The translations under genes and the position numbers were made by a program. The notes beneath the pieces were generated by a model, which was given only the letters and a program-made list of their open reading frames with translations, searched no databases and was not told where the DNA came from. From Sepioteuthis lessoniana (lineage: Eukaryota > Mollusca > Cephalopoda > Myopsida > Loliginidae): 64,000 nt of DNA. Location of the stretch: assembly GCA_963585895.1 (NCBI GenBank), contig OY757904.1, positions 26,848,870-26,912,869 on the forward strand. The letters are read 5' to 3'. Positions 48,129 to 58,129 of the stretch are shown piece after piece; the first letter of the stretch is position 1, and every line of letters starts with the position of its first letter.

Positions 48129-49232
48129 ATTTTTCCACTAAAAACGTTTTCAATAATAATTGCACATATATAATAATTGACAATAACAATTATAATAACA
48201 ATTATTACATTTATTATTACAAGACTAGCAATTGGATATTAACGAGATACTTTTAGGTAGGGTGATATGATTAGCGTTTGGTGAGTGGTTAGATTGGAGT
48301 TTGCATAGGAAAGACAAATGATCAGATGTCATAATTTCCTGTGGAACAATTATTTAAAGTTGACAGTAATAGTAGTTAATGGAATTAATAAAATCACCTT
48401 CTCGTTACAAATTTCGTGTGGTCTCAGCATCAATATGTACATGTTTAAGCAAAAATGTAGCCTTTTGCTTTGGTCTTTAAATCATTTTCCCTCCCTCTTG
48501 AGTGTGAAATAAGCTCCCGATCAGTACTTATAGTTTAGTTATAATTCATTCACATATACCAACACGATCTGTGATATTTGACCGAGAGCTGCAAGCAAAT
48601 TCATGAATATGTAATTTAACATAAATACATACGCATCTAAGAATCGATGTTCACTGCCCAGCTAGTACAAAGAATATTAGAATATCAAATCTCACTTTAA
48701 TGTTCTAACCTTCTCCCCTTCTTTGATTCCCTAAACAGGCCGGCCGCTTTTGTCGGTTCATCAGTTCCACGCCGTTTTAATAGAAACATGGCGCTCTTGT
48801 TTATTTCTGCGATTCTCACTTTTTCATTGCCTGAACGAGGCAGCTGGACGCCATCTCAGCCACAAGATAGCAATAAATAAGCGAAGAACTAAAAACAAGC
48901 AAAGGTCTCTAAACAGACGTGGCTCGTCGTTTTGGAAATCATCTTCTGTTCAAGGGAAATGGCAGACCAGTATTTGACAGCAGTGCTAGTAAAGTAATAT
49001 GTACTTAAATTTTATTATGTCAGAGTCAAAGACTGCCGCTAATTACATGAAGTGAACTAAGAAATACGCACATGCATGAGATTTAGATAATATATATTTA
49101 AATATGTGATCCGTGGAATATTAACTACTTTTTGTGTTGGACGATTTTTCTTCTTTTCTTCTACGATGATTATTGAATCAATGTCAGTATTAGAGAAGGA
49201 CATAATTATAACCTTTAACCTTCTACAATGAA

Positions 49233-49234
<2 letters not shown>
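48129..49234. other. Unassigned DNA with a less AT-rich patch
   Basis: A patch at 48735-48980 starts near GGCCGGCCGC. It contains a 75-codon frame and a 30-codon frame from ATG at 48788 whose first residues (MALLFISAILTFSLP) look like a signal peptide. No family resemblance and no clear splice sites were seen, so no gene is called. Confidence 0.35.

Positions 49235-49305
<71 letters not shown>
49235..49305. repeat. (AT)n(GA)n microsatellite
   Basis: AT to 49277 then GA to 49305. Confidence 0.95.
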
Positions 49306-49308
<3 letters not shown>

Positions 49309-49324
49309 TGAGAGAGAGAGAAAG

Positions 49325-49530
49325 AGACAGACAGACAGCAGACAGACCGACAGAAAAAGACAGACAGGAAGAGTTGAGCGTGGCGATATTTACCCAACCA
49401 CACACACACACACATATATATATAAGTGTGTGTGTGTGTGTGTGTGGTAGGGTAAATATCGCCACAGTCAAATCTTCCTGTCTGTTTCTGTCGGTCTGTC
49501 TGATGTCTCTGTGTGTGTGTGTGCCCGTGT
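49325..49530. repeat. Imperfect palindrome centred on (AC)n(AT)n(GT)n
   Basis: Left-arm words ACAGACCGACAGAAA, GACAGACAGGAAGA and GGCGATATTTACCC recur as reverse complements on the right: GGGTAAATATCGCC, TCTTCCTGTCTG and TTTCTGTCGGTCTGT. Arms are about 85-95 bp around a central AC/AT/GT repeat. The overlapping frames on both strands with similar peptides are a consequence of this symmetry. Confidence 0.9.
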
Positions 49531-49720
49531 GTACCACTCTCTTAACGATTATACTCTCTAGATCTCATATGTATCATGGTGATTTTACAGTCGTATATAT
49601 GAACTTTTCCTTACAGAGGAAATATATAATTCATGTATTTGTATTTAGGTCTGTTAGTGTTTAGTGAGAGAGGTAAGAATGATTTATGGCATACATTAAC
49701 TCTGCAATGAGTTTATAAAA

Positions 49721-49721
<1 letters not shown>
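49531..49721. other. AT-rich DNA, nothing recognised
   Basis: No signal seen. Confidence 0.5.

Positions 49722-49810
<89 letters not shown>
49722..49810. repeat. (AT)n(GT)n microsatellite
   Basis: Short AT then about 35 GT units. Confidence 0.95.
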
Positions 49811-49811
<1 letters not shown>

Positions 49812-50216
49812 CGTCTGTTTGTGTCTGTTTGAGTTAGTTTATATATGAAATGCCATCGGGATTTTATTAGAAGTTTATATTCAAAATGCTTATAAAAAAC
49901 AAGACATTTCATTATATTCATGCTGCGTTATCTTTCATCTATTTTTTTTTAAATCAGACAAGACAGAAAAATGATGAGCTAACTTGATAAAGCAACGTAT
50001 ATGTTGCGGTGTATCTAATGATTAATTTATATTCTTCTTTTGATAAATCGAATCATACAAAGAAACTGACGAAAGCTCCAGTCAACTTTTCAGGTTTCTT
50101 CAGAACATATATCCGTGTTCATTTCTTAATGTCGTCTTGAGGACATGCGTCTTAAAGTATCATAATTGATCATCATCTTCTTCAAGTTACGTTGACAGTA
50201 TGGTATTCCCTTAATC
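49811..50216. other. AT-rich DNA, nothing recognised
   Basis: No signal seen. Confidence 0.5.
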
Positions 50217-50234
50217 TCTCTCTCTCTTTCTTCT

Positions 50235-50283
<49 letters not shown>
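50217..50283. repeat. (CT)n microsatellite
   Basis: CT run with a few TTC interruptions. Confidence 0.95.
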
Positions 50284-50289
<6 letters not shown>

Positions 50290-50385
50290 CTTACTATAAT
50301 TAGTAGATGATGGTAAAAATAGTCTGCTTTATTTCAACACAGCAGCTTTGAATATCGCTTTTTTCATTAGATTTCGTAGTCTGAG

Positions 50386-50830
50386 GTTTTATGGCATATC
50401 AACCATTACAGGTTATTTAGTCCCAATTTCTGTTAATACATATATAAAAAACATATGATTTGTAAATATTTTTTTAGAATTTTACAGGACCCATTTTGCA
50501 CAAAGATAAATTGTTTCAGTATTTTAACAAGAATAATTCGACTTACATTAATTCCTGTTGCTTAATCGGCCAGGACTGTAGAATACACATACTGCTTCTC
50601 TGCAGAAGTGTAAGCCCCCCAATTAGTGTTCTGGATATGAAATTAAGCAATGAAATTTTAAAGCTCCAGTTATATTTGAGCTTTAGTGAAGAGGAATACT
50701 CCTTCATTGCCATTGCTCCCAGGTCCACTATGACCCGGAGTGGTAATACCTAATATGGCCCTATCTATGAGTCATATCGAAACATCTGATGCTACACTGA
50801 ATTCTTTGAAATAGAAAGGTTTGATTATTT
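50386..50830. mobile_element. R4 head-to-head pair, degraded
   Basis: At 50389-50440 the tail appears in minus orientation (TTATGGCATATCAACCATTA, GGTTATTTAGTCCC). From about 50563 a plus copy begins at a decayed head (AATCGGCCAGGACTGTAG), continuing with CATTGCCATTGCTCCCAGG, GACCCGGAGTGGTAATACC and ATTCTTTGAAATAGAAAGG. This is the same arrangement as at 8.6-9.6 kb. Confidence 0.65.
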
Positions 50831-50932
50831 ATATGTGTGGAATAATAAAATATTCAGTTCAAATGTTTATTTCAAAATTCATCAATACAATGAGAGAGAT
50901 AATTTGGGAGAGGATAAACATAATTTATTTAG

Positions 50933-52996
50933 CTTCTTAGGCCTTTTCTTTTCTTCTCTTGTCAGGCGACAAGGCATCTTAGGCCTATTCTTTTCTTCTC
51001 TTGTAAGGCGACAAGGCATCTTAGGCGTTTTCTTTTCTTCTCTTGTCAGGCCACAAGGCTTCTTGGGCTTTTTCTTTTCTTCTCTTGTCAGGCGACAAGG
51101 CATCTAGGGCCTTTTCTTTTCTTCTCTTGTCTGGCGTCAAGGCATCATAGGGCTTTTCTTTTCTTCTCTTGTCGGGCGACAAGGCTTCTTAGGCCTTTTG
51201 TTTTCTTAACTTGTCAGGCGACAAGGAATCTTAAGTCTTTTCTTTTCTTCTCTTGTCAGGCGGCAAGGCATCTTAGGAGTTTTCTTTTCTTCTCTTGTCA
51301 GGGCGACATGGCTTCCTATGCATCTTCTTTTCTTCTCTTGTCAGGCGACAAGGCAACGTAGGCCTCTTCTTTTCTTCTCTTGTCAGGTGACAAGGCTTCT
51401 TAGGCCTTTTCTTTTCTTCTCTTGTCAGGCGACAAGGCTTCTTAGGCCTTTTCTTTTCTTCTCTTGTCAGGCGACAAGGCTTCTTAGGCCTTTTCTTTTC
51501 TTCTCTTGTCAGGCGACAAGGCTTCTTAGGCCTTTTCTTTTTTTCTCTTATCAGGCGACAAGGCATCGTAGGCGTTTTCTTTTCATCTCTTGTCAGACGA
51601 CAAAGCATCTTAGGCCTTTTCTTTTTTTCTATTGTCAGGCGACAAGGCATCTTAAGCGTTTTTATTTTCTTCTCTTGTCAGGCGACAAGGCATCTTAGGC
51701 GTTTTCTTTTCCTCTCTTGTCAGGCGACAAGGGTTCCTAGGCCTTTTTCTTTGCTTCTCTTGTCAGGCGACAAGGCATCTTAAGCCTTTTCTTTTCTTCT
51801 CTTGTCAGGCGAGAAGGCATCTTAGGCCTTTTCTTTTCTTCTCTTGTAAGGCGACAAGGCATCGTAGGCCTTTTTCTTTTCTTCTCTTGTCAGGTGACTA
51901 TGCATCTTAGGCTCTTTTCTTTTCTTCTCTTGTCAGGCGACAAGGCTTCTTAGGTCTTTTCTTTTCTTTTCTTGTCAGGTTACAAGGCATCTTAGGCGTT
52001 TTCTTTTCTTCTCTTGTCTGGTGTTAAGTCATCGTAGGCGTTTTATTTTCTCCTCTTGTCAGGCGACAAGGCTTCTTATGTCTTTTCTTTTCTTCTCTTG
52101 TCAGGTGACAAGGCATCTTAGGCGTTTTCTTTTCTTCTCTTGTCAGTCGACAAGGCATCTTAGGCGTTTACTTTTCTTCTCTTGTCAGGCGACAAGACAT
52201 CTTAGGCGTTTTCTTTTCTTCTCTTGTCAGGCGTCAAGGCATCTTAGGCCTTTTCTTTTTTTCTCTTGTCTGGCGACAAAGCATCTTAGGCCTTTTCTTT
52301 TCTTAAGGCGTCAGGCGACAAGGCATGTTAGGCCTTTTCTTTTCTTCTCTTGTCAGACGACAAGGCATCTTAGGCCTTTTCTTTTCTTCTCTTGTCATGC
52401 AACAAGTCATCTAAAGCGTTTTTTTTTTTCTTCTCTTGTCAGGCGAAAAGGCATCTTAAGACTTTTCTTTTCTTTTCTTCTCTTGTCAGGCGAGAAGACA
52501 TCGTAGGAGTTTTCTTTTCTTCTCTTGTCAGGGGACAAGGCATAGTAGGCGTTTCCTTTTTTTCTCTTGTCAGACGACAAGTCTTCTTAGGCCTTTTCTT
52601 TTCTTCTCTTGTCAGGGGACAAGGCATCTTAAGTCTTTTCTTTTCTTCTCTTGTCAGGCGGCAAGGCTTCTTAGGCCTTTTCTTTTCTTCTCTTGTCAGG
52701 CGAGAAGGCATCTTAGGCCTTTTCTTTTCTTCTCTTGTAAGGTGACAAAGCATCTAGGGCCTTTTCTTTTCTTCTCTTGTAAGGCGACAAGGCATCGTAG
52801 GCCTTTTTTTTTCTTCTCTTGTCAGGCGAGAAGGCATCTTAGGCCTTTTTTTTTCTTCTCTTGTCAGGCGACAAGGCTTCTTAGGTCTTTTCTTTTCTTC
52901 TCTTTTCAGGCGACAAGTCTTCTTAGGCCTTTTTTTTCTTCTCTTGTCAGGCGACAAGGCATCTTAGGCCTTTTCATTTCTTCTCTTGTCAGGCGA
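50933..52996. repeat. 42-bp minisatellite, about 49 units, hairpin in each unit
   Basis: The period is exactly 42 bp over most of 2.06 kb (for example the unit start CTTGTC at 51421, 51463 and 51505). Each unit has three parts on the plus strand: a pyrimidine run (CTTTTCTTTTCTTCT), a hairpin CTTGTCAGGCGACAAG with a perfect 6-bp stem and AGGC loop, and a linker such as GCATCTTAGGC. Because 42 is a multiple of three, long frames of a 14-residue repeat open on both strands (up to 161 codons plus, 125 minus). Scattered indels break every one of them, so coding is unlikely. Units vary mainly in the linker (GCATCTT, GCTTCTT, GCATCGT) and its end (GGCC or GGCG). Confidence 0.97.
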
Positions 52997-53297
52997 TTAA
53001 CGAATTTGTTGCCAGAAATGATAACCAGTTTTTCATTATTACTGTAAGGTTTTCAGATTTCGTTCGGGACCTGAAGGTTTCTTTACCTTGGGCATCATAG
53101 TTTTTCAGGTGCAAACTTGACAGATTGCAAGTTTTCAAATCGATTTTCGTTTTAATCAGCATTCGCCTGTATCATGGGACCAGGCCCAGCTAATCGTTGA
53201 ATGACGCCGTTAGCTATACGTGAGCTCAATCCATATCAGAATCTCATCCGGTCTCTGTCTGGTTCATCGAATGTGGGGTTACACGTAACAATAATTT
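52997..53297. other. Flank of the minisatellite, nothing recognised
   Basis: Single-copy-looking sequence directly follows the last partial unit. No gene is seen. Confidence 0.5.
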
Positions 53298-53340
53298 TAC
53301 ACACACACACACACACACAAACACACGTATATATATATAC
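53298..53340. repeat. (AC)n(AT)n microsatellite
   Basis: AC to about 53328 then a short AT run. Confidence 0.9.
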
Positions 53341-53474
53341 AGTCTCCATGGCATAGTTAATAACAAGATCGTTGCCAGTTTTTAGTATAATAGTTCCACT
53401 GATGTTTCTTTAAAAGAATGGCTTTGGTATTAAAAAAGCACCAAGTTTGATATGCCATCAAACAAAAACCCACA

Positions 53475-53475
<1 letters not shown>
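53341..53475 (+). mobile_element. SINE-1-like copy with shared 3' tail
   Basis: Head-like TCTCCATGGCATAGTTAATA, AGATCGTTGCC, then GAATGGCTTTGGTATTAAAA and TTTGATATGCCATCAAACAA. The tail is the same as at 200 and 60000 and as the R4 tail. AT repeats follow. Confidence 0.5.

Positions 53476-53477
<2 letters not shown>

Positions 53478-53521
<44 letters not shown>
53478..53521. repeat. (AT)n microsatellite
   Basis: About 22 AT units. Confidence 0.95.
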
Positions 53522-53524
<3 letters not shown>

Positions 53525-53975
53525 GTGTGGGTGGTTGTTGTAAACATCAAATATGTAATATCGTTATTGAGATCTTGTTTTTATTGACTTGTTAGAGCAG
53601 TTGGATTTCACAGAAATTCTATTCTTTTACGAATTTGGAGTCTTATTGTTTATTGATTCGAATCTTAAATAATTGAACTAAGAGAGGGTTATAAAAATAT
53701 GTTAAATGTAACATTGGATTATACGAACTGACCTAATTTTGAGGTAGTATTCCGTATATGCGACAAGAGAAAAAAAAAACAGCAAATACAATACTGCTCT
53801 CCCAATTTGGTTTAGAATGAATTTTTGGCAAAATATTTCATGACTTCATGTTGGATACATAAACACTACATTGGTATATATATGTATATATATAACTTTC
53901 GACTGATTTCATTCGCCAGTGTACAGGGTCTCGAGAATGAAGTTCATTTATGATGTCAATAATAATATAACTGAT
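53522..53975. other. AT-rich DNA, nothing recognised
   Basis: No signal seen. Confidence 0.5.
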
Positions 53976-54002
53976 GATATATATATATATATATCATCAT
54001 CA

Positions 54003-55602
54003 TCATAACGTGCTGGCAGCACGGATATCCCTGACTCTCTCTCGCCACTCCTCCCTATCGTTCATCGCCCTAGGTAGGTCTTCAGGACAACAACCTGTAT
54101 CCTCACATAGCTGCTGAATGTACGTTCGAGCTGGTCGTCCTGCTTTTGCGCGGCCATGTGTGGGGATCCATAAGAGTACATCTCTTATGAGTTCATCTCT
54201 GCTTCTCCAGCAGTGTCCTGCATGTCTTGTTCGTCTAACTTGGATAGTTTTCGTGAAAGGGGGCAGGTGGCCGTACAATCGGTGTCTTGTGGGGTGTTGC
54301 TGCCAGGTCTTGTTCAGGATTGCATGCAGCATTCTTGTGTAATTGCCATCTAGTTTCTTCTCCAGCCGTTTTGTTAGCGTCCATGTAGTGCATCCATATA
54401 GCACTATCGATGTGACCGCTGCCTGGAAGAAACTGCGTTTCATTTTATCGGTTAGGTCTGATTTCCATATAATCGATAGCCTATTGATAGCTGTCCATGC
54501 TTTCGTTAACCTCGTTTCGATGTCCTTTTCAGTTGATTCGACGCTGCTTCCTAGGTATGTGAATTTGTCTACTAGTTTAAGTGGGGTTCCTTCTAGAGTG
54601 GAGATGTCCCCCGTTTGGTTATAGCCCATATATTCCGTTTTGTGTGCATTAACATGGAGGCCTATGCTTGCTGATGCTCGTTCCAAACAATGCAGTAGTG
54701 TTTCGGCTTGGTCAGGTGTATTTGCCAGTAACGCTATGTCATCGGCGTAGTCGGCGTCGGTAATTGTTGTTGCAGGGTATATTCTGCTTCTTCTCTTCGT
54801 CAGTTCGAAGCCATTCTCTTTGATTTGGTCAATCGATGTTCTAAGTACGTAGTCTAGACAAATGATAAAGAGGTACGGGGCCAGCGTGTCCCCTTGTAGT
54901 ACTCCTGCTACAATGTCAAAGTATTCTGTGTCTCCATCCGGTGATCGTACTTTTACTTTAGTGTTTCTATAGAGAATCGTTATTGCCGCTACGGTTTATC
55001 TAGGTATGCCGTACGCTAGTAGGATTTGTTCCATCTTTTCTCTGTGAATGGAGTCGAAAGCCTTGGTAAAGTCGACAAATATTAATGTCGCTTGTAGGTT
55101 CTTTGCCCGTACACCTTCAAGGATTCTGCGGATGGTTAATATTTGTGAGGTCATGGATCTATTTCTTCGGAAGCCATTTTGGTTTTTTCTAAGTATGTTG
55201 TCGATTTTGGGTTCTATTCGGTTTCGTAGTAGGGCATTGTATATTTTGGCAGCTATGGATGTAAGTGTTATGCCTCGGTAGTTTTTGGCTAATCCGAGGT
55301 CTCCCTTTTTAGGGAAGGGGAGTATGCATCCCTTCATCTATCTATCTATCTATCGGATTTTGATTGTATACTGCGTTGCAGTGTCGGAGCAGTATGTCGT
55401 CGAATTGTCTGGTCTTCCATACTTCCGGGGGAATTTCGTCCAGCCCTGCAGCTTTCCTATTTTTAATTTTTCTGAGAACCGAGACGAATTCTTCTTGTGT
55501 GAACGGTCCTAGTTTAATGTCTAATTGTTTGCTAATTATTCTGGTGATTGGTTCATGCGTTATTTTTGGTGGGTTTCCAAGTAAGTTTTCGAAGTGCTGT
55601 TT
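54003..55602 (-). pseudogene. LINE reverse transcriptase, three lesions
   Basis: It continues the endonuclease frame: AAGLDEIPPEVWK and LLRHCNAVYNQNP lie before a break at about 55336-55358. There a GATA run has expanded from about 2 to 5 units relative to the 17.5-kb copy, adding a stop and a frameshift. The next piece (55337-54996) has LAKNYRGITLTSIAAK and motif A FVDFTKAFDSIH, and ends at a TAA (54996-54998) where the sister copy has GAA. The last piece reads through GVLQGDTLAPYLF, DADYADDIALL (catalytic Asp pair intact) and the C-terminal GRPARTYIQQLCEDTG domain to its natural stop at 54003-54005. The 17.5-kb copy lacks the last two lesions; the region of the TGA lies in sequence that copy has lost. 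Confidence 0.92.
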
Positions 55603-57033
55603 TCACAGTTTTATTCTTTCTTGTTGGTTTGCTGCTTTAAGTTTTGCTTTGGCTGTGTTCTTTCTTCTGCTCACTTCGTTTATTGTTTGCCAGGCTATTC
55701 TAGATTGTCTATCTTCCACCGAGTCTCTAATCTTATCTATCTGATTTTGAATGTATTCTGTCTGTTCCTTTATATATATGCCTGCTAATTGATATTGTGC
55801 CGTTTTTAGTTTTAAGGCATTTGTGTTTGTTGGGTTTTTTCGATAGTTTTTGGAGGCTGTTTTCACTAGTGCACGTTTTTCTCTCACCGCTAAAGTTTCC
55901 CATGGGACTCTATATTTAGTTTTAATTTTTGTTGGAATGTATTTTGCTGCTGCCTCGAGGTGTGCATTGACGAAATTTTCGTATTCGTCGTTTGGTGTAC
56001 TTTTTTCCGTCTTTTCTTGTTGTGTTTCAAATCTGTTTCTTAATTCTAATACGTATTTATCTCTTACATCTTTGCTGTTTAATAGAGCCCAGTCATAGTG
56101 TTTGGTGGTCGCTGTTCGTTTGGCGTTTTTTCGTAGGCTTAACCGTATTTTCGCCGTGACTATTCGGTGATCGGTGGACACACCCTCAAAAGAGGAGTAT
56201 GCCTCGCAATTCAATGCACTATTCTTCCATTTCTTGTTTATAAGGACGTAGTCTATCTGTGCTTTAGTATTGTTTGCGTACGTGTATGTCCATAGTTTGC
56301 CCTCTCTTTTTTGGTAGTTTGTATTGAGGCATGCTAATCTATTTTCTATCATGAAATCTGTTAGATGTTGCCCATTTCTATTTGACGTGTTGTGGAGGCT
56401 GTATTTGTTGTTTCCGTTTTTCCCGATTTGTGCATTCATGTCTCCGCCAATGACTAACATGTGTTTCGGGATGCTACGCACTAATGAGGATAACTCATCG
56501 TAGAAGGTGACTAGTTCATTTTCTTCACTAACATTGGTGGGGCTGTAGCATGAGATGATTGTTGCTCTGGGGTTTCCGTTAAATGTAGCTGCCGTCATTC
56601 TAGGTTGTATTTTCTCAACGCTATTAAGCGTTTTTAGTGCTCTAGGTCCTATAAGTAATCCTACCCCTCCTACTGCGGCGTTGACAGAGTTTTTCCATGC
56701 GGATACAGTGGCGAGCGACCAGCCCTTGCCAGTTTCGTGATATTTGATATCTTCTGTGTGCGTGTATCTGTGTTCTTGTATGCATATTATGTCTATCTTA
56801 TGTTCTTCGGCCGATGCGATTAGCTCTGGGAGTTGTCCTATTCTATTTAAGGTTCTTACGTTAAACGTGGCTATTTGTAGTGTTTGCTTGCATTTTAGTA
56901 GTTTTGATTGTTTGAGCTCTGTAGCTGATTTTTCGAACACCAAGGCCAGGGCTCCAACCTCAGCAGGACGCGCCCCTTTTTTACCCGCGCGAAGAGCGAT
57001 GCGGTTTGTGTAAGTGGTTTGAGTGTGGGTCAT
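55603..57033 (-). CDS. LINE apurinic-type endonuclease and linker (open part of the polyprotein)
   Basis: 476 codons from ATG at 57033 to a TGA at 55603-55605. The endonuclease/exonuclease/phosphatase fold is complete: TFNVRTLN (residues 56-63, Asn58), QEHR (86-89, Glu87), CYSPT (162-166, Tyr163), GGDMNAQIG (196-204, Asp198 and Asn200), QIDYVLI (259-265) and STDHRIV (286-292, Asp288-His289). In the family this domain nicks target DNA to prime reverse transcription. Residues 300-476 are the basic linker towards the fingers of the reverse transcriptase. The TGA that ends the frame sits where the reading continues in the same frame with KQHFENLLGNPPKI; it is most simply a Trp codon (TGG) mutated to stop. 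An upstream region of about 200 bp may hold the promoter. Databases often label this domain 'craniofacial development protein 2-like'; that name comes from LINE-derived sequence. Confidence 0.93.
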   Translation of the reverse strand: MTHTQTTYTNRIALRAGKKGARPAEVGALALVFEKSATELKQSKLLKCKQTLQIATFNVRTLNRIGQLPELIASAEEHKIDIICIQEHRYTHTEDIKYHETGKGWSLATVSAWKNSVNAAVGGVGLLIGPRALKTLNSVEKIQPRMTAATFNGNPRATIISCYSPTNVSEENELVTFYDELSSLVRSIPKHMLVIGGDMNAQIGKNGNNKYSLHNTSNRNGQHLTDFMIENRLACLNTNYQKREGKLWTYTYANNTKAQIDYVLINKKWKNSALNCEAYSSFEGVSTDHRIVTAKIRLSLRKNAKRTATTKHYDWALLNSKDVRDKYVLELRNRFETQQEKTEKSTPNDEYENFVNAHLEAAAKYIPTKIKTKYRVPWETLAVREKRALVKTASKNYRKNPTNTNALKLKTAQYQLAGIYIKEQTEYIQNQIDKIRDSVEDRQSRIAWQTINEVSRRKNTAKAKLKAANQQERIKL

Positions 57034-57235
57034 GGTTATCTTTCGATGGCTGTTTTATTCTCTTCTATAGAAGCCACTCTTATAGAGGAGCAGCAGTAGT
57101 TCCCCGATCGAACTAGCGATCCTGAGCGTAAAGTCGTCAAACTCACGTCCAGGACCCATTTGGGTATTGAGTTTGGTCGTCCATGGGTTTATTCAAATAC
57201 CTTTACGTACATCATGCTGCTTCCCATGTGTATGC

Positions 57236-57465
57236 AAAAAAACAAAAACAAAAAAAAAAAAACAATGTGGGGGGTAATTTTGGTTTTAAGTTGTAAGTTT
57301 TAACTTAGTTAAAGTCCAACATTTAGGTACTTTCGTATGACTTTCAATGGTACTGACTTGTGCTTTTTTTTTTGCTGTATTGGGACTTTTCCTAGGTTTT
57401 TCATTTTTTTTTTTACTACAGTTGGGAACCTAGCAGGCTTCTGGAATTATAGAGCTTAAAAGATT
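57236..57465. other. Poly-A and T-rich DNA
   Basis: A-rich stretch 57235-57265, then T-rich single-copy-looking sequence; no gene. Confidence 0.5.
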
Positions 57466-57684
57466 GGGGGGGGGCTGTGGTAGCATTAGGTCTTTTAGGC
57501 TTTTCCTTCTAAACTACTGTTAGGGCTTTCTTTACGAATTTTTAAATTATTCGATAGAAGATATTCAAAAACATTCTGCCTTGTTCGCTGACATGTGGAT
57601 AGGCTAATATCAATTTGGCTTTATAGTAGAGTAAGCGTGTCTTTACATTTAAAACGCATAGTTTAAGCATTATTTCACAAACAA
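57466..57684. repeat. 220-bp duplication, first copy
   Basis: From a run of nine G and CTGTGGTAGCATTAGG to AGCATTATTTCACAAACAA. It is repeated at 57905-58129 with very few differences (small indels near TTCTTTTTC). Confidence 0.92.
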
Positions 57685-57904
57685 AATACAGCATAACATT
57701 TTCTAAAATTCAGCATTTTAAATTGATAGTACTTAAAGACATACTGACCAATATTGACATATTTCTTCCACTTGGCTCCTGAGTTCAAATGCTACTTCAT
57801 TCGTTTTGACTTTTATTTACTACTGAAATTTTAGGTAGCTTTCGAGGCGGTCTACTGGGGTGGGGGGGAGAATTCGTTTTTCTTTTTTCTTTTCCCTTTC
57901 TCTT
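57685..57904. other. Spacer between duplicates
   Basis: T-rich, contains a G-rich patch (GGGGTGGGGGGGA near 57858). No gene. Confidence 0.6.
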
Positions 57905-58129
57905 GGGGGGGGGCTGTGGTAGCATTAGGCGTTTTAGGCTTTTTCTTTTTCTTCTAAACAACTGTTAGGGCTTTCTTTACGAATTTTTAAATTATTCGAT
58001 AGAAGATATACAAAAACATTCTGCCTTGTTCGCTGACATGTGGATAGGCTAATATCAATTTGGCTTTATAGTAGAGTAAGCGTGTCTTTACATTTAAAAC
58101 GCATAGTTTAAGCATTATTTCACAAACAA
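57905..58129. repeat. 220-bp duplication, second copy
   Basis: Near-identical to 57466-57684 at an offset of about 440 bp. It ends just before the 3' end of the old LINE copy. Confidence 0.92.

Larger units (their letters stand above)
53976..57235 (-). mobile_element. RTE-type LINE, near full length
   Basis: Reads on the minus strand from a 5' untranslated region (about 57034-57235) through endonuclease and reverse transcriptase to a CATCATCATCAT/ATG tail at 53994-54006 that joins (AT)n. The coding part is about 3.03 kb. It is the only copy in the window with the endonuclease domain readable. The DNA is GC-richer than its neighbours. Similarity to the copy at 17.5 kb is very high across the shared region, so both insertions are recent. 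The exact 5' limit is uncertain; an A-rich stretch (57235-57265, plus strand) follows. Confidence 0.92.

Noticed and set aside
48750-48977. Possible exon with a signal-peptide-like start (MALLFISAILTFSLP, ATG at 48788)
   Set aside because: The frame closes after 30 codons, no splice donor is convincing and the overlapping 75-codon frame has no family resemblance.
51273-51650. Lys/Arg-rich minus-strand frame as a possible basic repeat protein
   Set aside because: It comes from the 42-bp minisatellite; indels in neighbouring units end every frame and no start or splice context is visible.
50933-52996. CRISPR-like array
   Set aside because: Units are directly tandem with no spacers, in eukaryotic DNA; it is a minisatellite.
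56555-57013. Plus-strand frames across the LINE endonuclease
   Set aside because: They are shadows of the minus-strand endonuclease frame, which has all catalytic motifs.
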